From contig URFU01000076.1 in NCBI GenBank assembly GCA_900547125.1, forward strand, positions 1 through 11,151: a stretch of DNA of 11,151 nt, written 5' to 3'. Shown in pieces: positions 6,509 to 11,151 of this stretch. The notes under the pieces are model-generated. The model ran no database searches and had not been told where the DNA came from. It was given only the letters and a program-made list of their open reading frames with translations. The translations under genes were made by a program, and so were the position numbers. The DNA is from an uncultured Collinsella sp. (GTDB lineage: Bacteria; Actinomycetota; Coriobacteriia; Coriobacteriales; Coriobacteriaceae). Numbering within the stretch: the first letter of the stretch is position 1; each line of letters opens with the position of its first letter.

Positions 6509-6543
6509 AAAATGCCCCGCGGGCAGGAGGCTGCTCGCGGGGC
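6509..6543 (-). terminator. Intrinsic terminator of the LysR-linked dehydrogenase operon
   Basis: GCCCCGCG (6514-6521) pairs with CGCGGGGC (6536-6543), and an inner GCAG/CTGC adds four pairs around a four-base loop. On the minus strand the hairpin is followed by A then TTTT (complement of 6509-6512). It lies 74 bases past the stop of the Gfo/Idh/MocA oxidoreductase gene and ends that operon before the tex upstream region. Confidence 0.82.
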
Positions 6544-6616
6544 AAAGAAGAGGGGCTTATTGGTGGCGGACCGAGGGGCTCGGCATGGGGCTTCTGCCGC
6601 GGCCGCTCTTAAGGCA

Positions 6617-7657
6617 TTACAGCTCGACGAGCTGGCCGGTCTCGGCGGCCTCCTTGATGGCGTTGAGAAGCGTGAGCGTCTTGACGTTATCGGCGGGGGT
6701 CACGACGGGCTCGACCTCGCGGCGGACGACCTTCACAAAGTGCTTGAGCTGCATCTTGTGCGGCAGTGCCGGGTCCACGGCCGGAATCTCCATCTGCAGC
6801 GGCTTGTGCCAGTTAGAGGCGCCGTCGTAGGAGAACTGGTGCAGGCGGGGCAGCGACAGGGCGCCTAGGGTTCCGCCGATAAAGTAGGCGTCGGCGTCGA
6901 AGGGGCGATACTGCGGGTCTTCGCGAGCGGTTGCCTCCCAGTTCCAGGGGCTGGCGGTGGCGTCGGAGATGGTCATGCTTGCGAGCGCGCCATCGGCAAA
7001 ACGGACGTTGACCACGGCGGAGTCCTCGGTCTCAAAACCGCGGGCGGCGCTGGACTGCATGCCCTGGACGGCAACGGGCTCGCCCAGCAGGTAACGGAGC
7101 AGGTCGACGTCGTGCACCAGGTTGACCAGGATCGGGCCGGCACCCTTCTTGCGGCGCCATTCGACATCGAAGTACTCGTCGTTCTTATAGATCATGTAGT
7201 GGAAGCTCGATACGGTGAGCTTGCCCAGTTCGCCGGACTCGATGATCTCCTTGGCCTTGTTGACGAAGGGGTTGTGGCGACGGTGCTGGCCCACGAGCAC
7301 GGGCACGCCGGCGGTCTCGGCCTCGGCGGCGAAGGCCTGAGCATCCTCGAGGTCGTTGGAGATCGGCTTTTCGACCAGCGGCACGATGTTGCGCTTGATG
7401 GCCTCGCGGGCAACGCCCAGATGCAGGTCGTTGGGGGTGGCGATAATGACGGCCTCGGGCTTGACCTCGTCCATCATCTGGGCGGGATCGGTATAAAACG
7501 GCACGCCGGCGGCCTCGGCCGTGGCGCGGGCGCCCTCAAAGGCGTCAGCGATGGCGACGAGCTCGGCCTCGGGCTCCTCGGTGACAAAGCGGATGTGGTT
7601 GCGGCCCATGGCGCCGGCGCCGATAACGGCAATGCGGACGGGGTTGAGCTCAGACAT
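6617..7657 (-). CDS. Gfo/Idh/MocA family NAD(P)-dependent oxidoreductase
   Basis: This 346-residue cytosolic enzyme begins with a Rossmann fold: GAGAMG (13-18) is the nucleotide-binding loop, and Asp38 at the end of the second strand favours NAD over NADP. EKP (96-98) is the family's signature motif, with Lys97 the likely catalytic lysine; His182 and Asp185 in VHDVD correspond to the conserved HxxD of the substrate domain. Members oxidise or reduce hydroxyl groups of sugars, inositols or related compounds. The ATG at 7657 has AAGGAG six bases upstream. It is the last gene of the minus-strand set, 69 bases after the MFS gene, with a palindrome in the gap and a terminator downstream. Substrate unknown; myo-inositol or sugar-acid dehydrogenases are possible, but no inositol gene cluster is visible. 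Confidence 0.93.
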   Translation of the reverse strand: MSELNPVRIAVIGAGAMGRNHIRFVTEEPEAELVAIADAFEGARATAEAAGVPFYTDPAQMMDEVKPEAVIIATPNDLHLGVAREAIKRNIVPLVEKPISNDLEDAQAFAAEAETAGVPVLVGQHRRHNPFVNKAKEIIESGELGKLTVSSFHYMIYKNDEYFDVEWRRKKGAGPILVNLVHDVDLLRYLLGEPVAVQGMQSSAARGFETEDSAVVNVRFADGALASMTISDATASPWNWEATAREDPQYRPFDADAYFIGGTLGALSLPRLHQFSYDGASNWHKPLQMEIPAVDPALPHKMQLKHFVKVVRREVEPVVTPADNVKTLTLLNAIKEAAETGQLVEL

Positions 7658-7687
7658 TTCGACTCCTTAATACTGGTGACCGGTGGA

Positions 7688-7718
7688 ATGCGACAAAGGG
7701 GCTGTCCCTTTGTCGCAT
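7688..7718. repeat. Perfect 13-bp-stem palindrome between the MFS and oxidoreductase genes
   Basis: ATGCGACAAAGGG (7688-7700) and CCCTTTGTCGCAT (7706-7718) are exact reverse complements around a five-base loop. No T-run follows on either strand, so it is not a canonical terminator. It lies inside an operon gap, the usual setting of REP-like repeats that stabilise upstream mRNA and reduce expression of the downstream gene. I believe similar sequences are scattered in Coriobacteriia genomes, but I could not check. Confidence 0.75.
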
Positions 7719-7726
7719 CGGTAAAA

Positions 7727-8983
7727 CTAGGCGGACTTCTTCTTGCTGTCGGAGACCATCATGTAGACGGTGAGCGCGACGGCGATGGCGGCGATCACAA
7801 TGGCGCCGTAGAAGGACTGCTGGTAGGCGGCGCTGCCGGCCTCGGCGTGATACAGCACAGCGGTGATGGGCTGGCTGATCCAGGTGGAAGCGGCGTAGCC
7901 CAAAAACATGATGCCGTAGTTGACGCCGATGTTGCTGGTGCCAAAGGCGCCACCGGTGAGCGGTGGGTAGATGACGAGCAAAGCGCCAAAGCTAAAGCCG
8001 AGCAGGGCGAGCGCCACGAAGAACATGCTCTGCGTAAAGCTCATCGACATGATGACGAGTGCGATGATGGTGACGACAAGGCTGATGAGCAGCGACTTGT
8101 AGGCGCCGAGCTTGTCGATGATCTGGCCAAAGGACAGACGGCCAACCAGGTTGGCGCAGGTGTTGACGGAGACCACCACGCCGCCGAGGGCGACGGCCGC
8201 GGCACTCGTGGGGTCGGCGAAGAGCTGGACGGCGGCGATGGAGGCAACCTTGCCCACGAGCAGGGTGCCCGCGGTGGCGGCAAAGGCGAAGGTGACGATG
8301 AGGACCCAGAAGCGCGGAGTCTTGACCATCTCGCCCGGGGTGAGGTCACCGAAGGTGCCGGCGTGCGCGCCGCCCTTGGGGGCCTCGAAGCCCTCGGGCA
8401 GCCAACCGGCCTCGGGGGCCTTCAGGAACAGGGCGGAGGCGGCGATCGTCACAAAGAAGATGACGCCGAGCGCCTTAAGGGCGCCGAAGATGCCCAGGCT
8501 CGGGATGAGCAGCGAGGCGAGCACCGGGGACAGCACGGCGGGGCCGGCGGTCGAAGCGGCCAGGGTGATGCCGGAGGCGAGACCCTTCTTGTCGATGAAC
8601 CACTTCTGACCCGTGGTGAGCGCCGGGTTGTAGCCCAGGCCGTTGCCGATGGCGGCGACGAGCGAGAACCACAGGTAGAACTGCCACGGCTCGGTGACGG
8701 TGCCGGACATGAACCAGCCCACGCCGTAGCACACGGCGGCGGCGATCACGACGTTGCGCGGGCCGATCTTGTCGGAGATGCGGCCGGCGAAGATGCCCGT
8801 CACGGCCATGATGGTCTGAAAGACCGGGAAGGCCCAGGTAAGAGCGCTGGACCACTCGGGGTAGACGGCGAGCAGATTCTTGCTCACGACGGAATACAGC
8901 GCAATGGAGCTGATGAAGAACATGGTGACGCACGCGGCGGAAAGCACGACGGCGCGACCCTTGTTGGAGTTGGTGGAAGCCAT
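7727..8983 (-). CDS. MFS transporter, oxalate/formate antiporter (OFA) family
   Basis: This 418-residue inner-membrane protein has about twelve hydrophobic segments and a hydrophilic central loop (about 190-220). OFA hallmarks are visible: the motif-A-like GRISDKIGPR (67-76) and its second-half counterpart near GRLSFGQIIDKLGAY (281-295), the IGNGLGYNPALTTGQKWF block (112-129), and FGTSNIGVNYGIMFLGYA (347-364). Characterised members exchange or import small carboxylates such as oxalate, formate or lactate, so a monocarboxylate or dicarboxylate is the best guess; many family members are uncharacterised. The ATG at 8983 has GAAAGAG a few bases upstream. The gene lies 66 bases after the SDR gene and 69 before the oxidoreductase, all on the minus strand, so it probably imports the substrate or exports the product of those enzymes. 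Confidence 0.92.
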   Translation of the reverse strand: MASTNSNKGRAVVLSAACVTMFFISSIALYSVVSKNLLAVYPEWSSALTWAFPVFQTIMAVTGIFAGRISDKIGPRNVVIAAAVCYGVGWFMSGTVTEPWQFYLWFSLVAAIGNGLGYNPALTTGQKWFIDKKGLASGITLAASTAGPAVLSPVLASLLIPSLGIFGALKALGVIFFVTIAASALFLKAPEAGWLPEGFEAPKGGAHAGTFGDLTPGEMVKTPRFWVLIVTFAFAATAGTLLVGKVASIAAVQLFADPTSAAAVALGGVVVSVNTCANLVGRLSFGQIIDKLGAYKSLLISLVVTIIALVIMSMSFTQSMFFVALALLGFSFGALLVIYPPLTGGAFGTSNIGVNYGIMFLGYAASTWISQPITAVLYHAEAGSAAYQQSFYGAIVIAAIAVALTVYMMVSDSKKKSA

Positions 8984-9006
8984 TGGACTCTTTCTAATCG
9001 ATACGG

Positions 9007-9037
9007 GGGAGGAACGGGCGTGTCCGCGGGTCCTCCC
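9007..9037. other. Hairpin in the SDR-MFS gap
   Basis: GGGAGGA (9007-9013) and TCCTCCC (9031-9037) are exact reverse complements around a 17-base GC-rich loop. It sits between the SDR stop codon and the MFS ribosome binding site. No T-run follows, so it is better seen as an mRNA processing or stability element than a terminator. Pairing is seen; the role is inferred. Confidence 0.4.
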
Positions 9038-9049
9038 TGTCAGGTTGGT

Positions 9050-9931
9050 TTACTGGTCAGTCGGCTTGGCAACGCCGGACTCATCGGACCAGAGTTCGAC
9101 ACCCTTGTTCTTAAGGTAGTTGTCGGCATAGACGCGACGGCCGCCGGGCTTGGCGGTAAGGTCGCCCATCATGTTGGAGAAGCCGCCGTCGACCTTGATG
9201 GCGTCGCCGGTGGTAAAGTCCGAGCGCTTGGATGCCAGGAACATGACGGCGTTGGCGATATCGCTGACCTCGCCGATGCGGCGCGTGGCGATCAGGCGGC
9301 TGCGGCTCTTTTCGACCTCGGGGTCGGCGTAGAAGTTGGCCGACATCGGGGTCTTAACGAAGCAGGGCTCGACGCAGTTGGAGCGCACGCCGTAGGGGCC
9401 CCATTCGGCGGCGAGCATCTTGGACATCATGTTGACGCCGGCCTTGGTGGAGCTGTACACGCCCGAGAACGTCTCGGGAGAGTGGCTGGCGACGGTCGAG
9501 ATGTGCACCAGGCGACCCTGGCCGGCCTTGATCATCTCGCGACCAAAGCGCTGCGAGGTGATGAAGTAGCCGGTGAGGTTGACGTTGATGACCTCGTTCC
9601 AGTCGGAGAGCGGCAGGTCCTCCATGGCGGCGAAGCGCAGGATACCGGCGGTGTTGACGAGGACGTCGACACGGCCGAAGTTGGCGATGGTGGCATCGAC
9701 GGCGGCCTGAACCTCGGCCTCGTCGGTGGCGTTCATCTTGTAGCCCTCGGCGTGGATGCCAAACTCAGCGGCGAGGTCGGCGGCTGCGGCCTTGACCTTT
9801 TCCTCGTCCAGATCGAGCAGGACGACGTTGGCGCCGTTGCGGGCGAACTCGCGGCAGATCTCGGCGCCCATACCGCCGAGCGCGCCAGTCACGGCGCAGA
9901 CATCGCCCTCGAGCTTAAGCCAATTGCTCAT
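9050..9931 (-). CDS. SDR family NAD(P)-dependent oxidoreductase
   Basis: This 293-residue cytosolic protein is a classical short-chain dehydrogenase. TGALGGMG (15-22) is the TGxxxGxG cofactor loop; Asp40 after the second strand favours NAD(H); NTAG (93-96) replaces the usual NNAG; YSSTK (159-163) supplies catalytic Tyr159 and Lys163. The position 13 residues before the tyrosine, normally serine, is Thr146 (in HISTVAS), an uncommon but possible substitution. About 35 residues follow the usual C-terminal VDGG region (248-250) and are not part of the standard fold. Members oxidise or reduce secondary alcohols of sugars, polyols, steroids and others. The ATG at 9931 has an AAGGGAAG ribosome binding site. 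It is the first gene of the minus-strand operon, divergent from the LysR gene, with a good promoter 60-100 bases upstream. Substrate unknown. Confidence 0.93.
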   Translation of the reverse strand: MSNWLKLEGDVCAVTGALGGMGAEICREFARNGANVVLLDLDEEKVKAAAADLAAEFGIHAEGYKMNATDEAEVQAAVDATIANFGRVDVLVNTAGILRFAAMEDLPLSDWNEVINVNLTGYFITSQRFGREMIKAGQGRLVHISTVASHSPETFSGVYSSTKAGVNMMSKMLAAEWGPYGVRSNCVEPCFVKTPMSANFYADPEVEKSRSRLIATRRIGEVSDIANAVMFLASKRSDFTTGDAIKVDGGFSNMMGDLTAKPGGRRVYADNYLKNKGVELWSDESGVAKPTDQ

Positions 9932-10000
9932 AGGAACTTCCCTTCTTGTGCCTCCCGGTGGGCCGCTCCCATTAACCGACCCACGTGGTTTTCGCAGGTT

Positions 10001-10029
10001 ATCGTATGCTTTGCATTTGCGCAGGTGAA
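10001..10029 (-). promoter_or_regulatory. Predicted promoter of the SDR-MFS-oxidoreductase operon
   Basis: On the minus strand TTCACC (complement of 10024-10029) and TACGAT (complement of 10001-10006) are separated by exactly 17 bases and each match four of six positions of the sigma-70 consensus. Transcription would begin near 9994, giving a leader of about 60 bases before the SDR start codon. Confidence 0.55.
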
Positions 10030-10030
10030 T
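10015..10030. promoter_or_regulatory. Candidate LysR-type (T-N11-A) binding box
   Basis: ATTTGCGCAGGTGAAT has the form ATT-N10-AAT and contains T-N11-A (10016 and 10028), the classic LysR-family recognition shape. It lies between the divergent LysR and SDR genes and overlaps the -35 box of the SDR promoter. TTGCAT repeats at 10011-10016 and 10030-10035 flank it. The call rests on shape and position only. Confidence 0.45.
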
Positions 10031-10040
10031 TGCATATTTG

Positions 10041-10070
10041 TTAGAATGGCGTTAACCGTAGGTTTATACT
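10041..10070 (+). promoter_or_regulatory. Candidate promoter of the LysR gene
   Basis: TATACT (10065-10070) is a good -10 box, matching five of six consensus positions; TTAGAA (10041-10046), 18 bases upstream, is a weak -35. Transcription would start near 10077 and read through the right-hand ACCTGCGAAAAC box before the start codon at 10167, compatible with autoregulation. Confidence 0.4.
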
Positions 10071-10166
10071 GTGCGATGCAGTTTATTCTCAATTGAGCGC
10101 GTGACCTGCGAAAACGACCCCCCCTGTGGCACCATGTGGCCACGGGCGCGAAAACGGGAGATTGAC

Positions 10167-11111
10167 GTGTACGATCGACGACTTGAGGCCATATCGGCCG
10201 CCGCGGAGCTGGGAAGCTTCTCGCGTGCGGCGGAAAAATTGCGTGTGTCGACTCCGGCGCTCGTCAAGCAGGTGTCGGGCTTCGAGGCCGAGTTCGGCAT
10301 CACGCTGTTCGAACGCTCGCACTCGGGCGTCAAGGTGACGCCGGCGGGCGCTCTGCTGGTGGACGATGCGCGCTCGATTATGCGGCAGTCCGAGGACGCC
10401 CTGCGCCGTGCCCGACGTGCGGCGGGTGACGGCGGTGCCGTGCGCCTGGGCGTGTCGATGATGTGCCCGGGGCGTCAAACGCTGTCGATGTGGTCGGGCA
10501 TCCACGATCTGGAACCGTCGTTGCGCTTTGAGATCGTGCCGGTGAGCGACCTCTATGACGAGCGCGAATCCGTCATGCGCAGCCTTGGTCGCGAAGTAGA
10601 TGTGGTGCAGTCGAGTTTTTCGACCCCACGCTGGGGCGATGCCTGCCAAAAGCTCCGCATTGTCAACGTGCCGTTTTATATCGACCTGCCGCGCGCGAGC
10701 CCGCTGGCGCGCAAGACGCGCATCACGGTTGCCGACCTGGAGGGCATGCGCCTGCGCGTGCTCCGTCACGGCAACGACGCCATGGACAGTCTACGTATCG
10801 ACCTTTTGGCCGACGGCGGTGTGGACGTGATCGATGTGGATAGCTTTGACTTTGCGCTCTTTAACGATGCAGAGGAAAAGGGCGACGCGGTGCTCACCTG
10901 CGGAGCGTGGTCGGGCGTGCACCCTGCCTTTGTGGGCGTGCCGTTCCTCTGCGGGCGAGAGGTGCCGGTCTTTCTGCACTACCCGCTCGAGCCAACCCTC
11001 CAAGTACAAAAATTCGTCAACGCCATGGCCCAACTCCTCAACCAGTTCATCCTAACAAAACGCGGCCCTGGCCAAACGGCCAGCGCCACACACACATATA
11101 ATCTGTTTTAA
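10167..11111 (+). CDS. LysR-type transcriptional regulator
   Basis: This 314-residue protein has an N-terminal winged helix-turn-helix (about 3-60) with typical LysR residues: LEAISAAAELGSFSRAAEKL (6-25), STPALVKQVSGFE (28-40), LFERSHSGVKVTPAG (47-61). A linker helix (about 62-87) and a periplasmic-binding-protein-like effector domain follow. The GTG at 10167 is preferred because GGGAG lies six bases upstream and the protein then begins with the helix-turn-helix. In-frame ATGs at 10134 and 10071 lack a ribosome binding site, and the latter lies next to the predicted promoter. It is transcribed away from the SDR-MFS-oxidoreductase operon, the standard arrangement for a LysR protein controlling its neighbours, probably in response to their substrate. 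The last 15 or so residues look unconserved. Confidence 0.9.
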   Translation: MYDRRLEAISAAAELGSFSRAAEKLRVSTPALVKQVSGFEAEFGITLFERSHSGVKVTPAGALLVDDARSIMRQSEDALRRARRAAGDGGAVRLGVSMMCPGRQTLSMWSGIHDLEPSLRFEIVPVSDLYDERESVMRSLGREVDVVQSSFSTPRWGDACQKLRIVNVPFYIDLPRASPLARKTRITVADLEGMRLRVLRHGNDAMDSLRIDLLADGGVDVIDVDSFDFALFNDAEEKGDAVLTCGAWSGVHPAFVGVPFLCGREVPVFLHYPLEPTLQVQKFVNAMAQLLNQFILTKRGPGQTASATHTYNLF

Positions 11112-11124
11112 TGCCGGATTGATT

Positions 11125-11150
11125 GCTCGCAGGAGGTATCACCGGCGAGC
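11125..11150 (+). other. Hairpin enclosing AGGAGG at the window end
   Basis: GCTCGC (11125-11130) pairs with GCGAGC (11145-11150) and encloses AGGAGG (11131-11136), a perfect Shine-Dalgarno-like sequence. A TATAAT lies upstream at 11097-11102, inside the end of the LysR gene. It could be a sequestered ribosome binding site of a gene starting beyond the window, or a terminator stem whose T-run is cut off. It cannot be resolved here. Confidence 0.3.
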
Positions 11151-11151
11151 C

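Larger units (their letters stand above)
9988..10115. promoter_or_regulatory. Widely spaced 12-bp inverted pair plus a third CGCAGGT box
   Basis: GTTTTCGCAGGT (9988-9999) and its exact reverse complement ACCTGCGAAAAC (10104-10115) flank the divergent promoter region. The core CGCAGGT occurs a third time at 10020-10026. One copy covers the predicted start point of the SDR operon, one overlaps its -35 box, and one lies in the LysR gene leader. This layout suits co-operative binding with looping by one regulator, most simply the adjacent LysR protein. Binding is inferred. Confidence 0.5.

Noticed and set aside
7688..7718. Palindrome as an intrinsic terminator between the MFS and oxidoreductase genes
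   Set aside because: No T-run follows on either strand, and the downstream gene has no evident promoter of its own.
7112..10096. Open frame of 994 codons on the + strand
   Set aside because: It lies antisense to three well-supported minus-strand genes (oxidoreductase, MFS, SDR), its translation is a low-complexity Gly/Asp/Val/His-rich mirror of high-GC coding sequence, and it has no recognisable domain.
10071..10166. N-terminal extension of the LysR gene to ATG 10071 or 10134
   Set aside because: ATG 10071 directly follows the predicted -10 box, neither ATG has a ribosome binding site, and LysR homology begins at the GTG at 10167.
11064..11109. CTGGCC/GGCCAG hairpin near the LysR gene end as a terminator
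   Set aside because: The hairpin lies within coding sequence and the nearest T-run (11106-11109) is about 20 bases away, so it lacks terminator geometry.
1..11151. CRISPR array, tRNA, rRNA, transposase or toxin-antitoxin genes
   Set aside because: No regularly spaced direct repeats, cloverleaf, rRNA-like segment or recognisable mobile-element or toxin protein was found on either strand.

Overview
This is a high-GC bacterial window carrying small catabolic operons. Protein content and codon use suggest an actinobacterium of the Coriobacteriia, most likely a gut Collinsella or a close relative. That assignment is inference from sequence style and recall, not from a search.

Left part (1-2741, + strand): the tail of a short fructose-6-phosphate-aldolase-like transaldolase gene is followed closely by the three separate subunits of an L-ascorbate-family (Ula/Sga) phosphotransferase system, EIIA, EIIB and EIIC, and then a strong intrinsic terminator. 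RNA hairpins sit between EIIA and EIIB and between EIIB and EIIC. A second, complete transaldolase gene of the same family (2972-3676) follows, about 78% identical to the visible part of the first. The PTS is thus flanked by two aldolase paralogues. None of the usual ascorbate-degradation genes (ulaD, ulaE, ulaF, ulaG) is visible, so the substrate may be a different sugar whose phosphate enters the pentose-phosphate or fructose-6-phosphate pool.

Middle (3677-6616): a 380-base intergenic stretch holds a 16-bp-stem palindrome, a small relic of a third transaldolase 3' end, and a 216-bp inverted-repeat element enclosing an intrinsic terminator. The tex gene (S1-domain RNA-binding protein) follows on the minus strand. 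Its upstream region is occupied by a second long imperfect palindrome of about 160 bp, then by the terminator of the next operon.

Right part (6617-11111): a minus-strand gene set, SDR dehydrogenase, OFA-type MFS transporter and Gfo/Idh/MocA oxidoreductase, is transcribed away from a divergent LysR-type regulator. The shared 235-base gap has a well-formed minus-strand promoter overlapped by a LysR-type box, plus three copies of CGCAGGT, two of them within a 12-bp perfect inverted pair. The simplest reading is import of a small organic acid or sugar derivative by the MFS protein and its oxidation or reduction by the two dehydrogenases, controlled by the LysR protein. The substrate cannot be read from the sequence.

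No tRNA, rRNA, CRISPR array, transposase or phage gene was seen. The most unusual material is the duplicated aldolase around the PTS with its relic, the family of long intergenic palindromes, and the compact divergent regulatory region.
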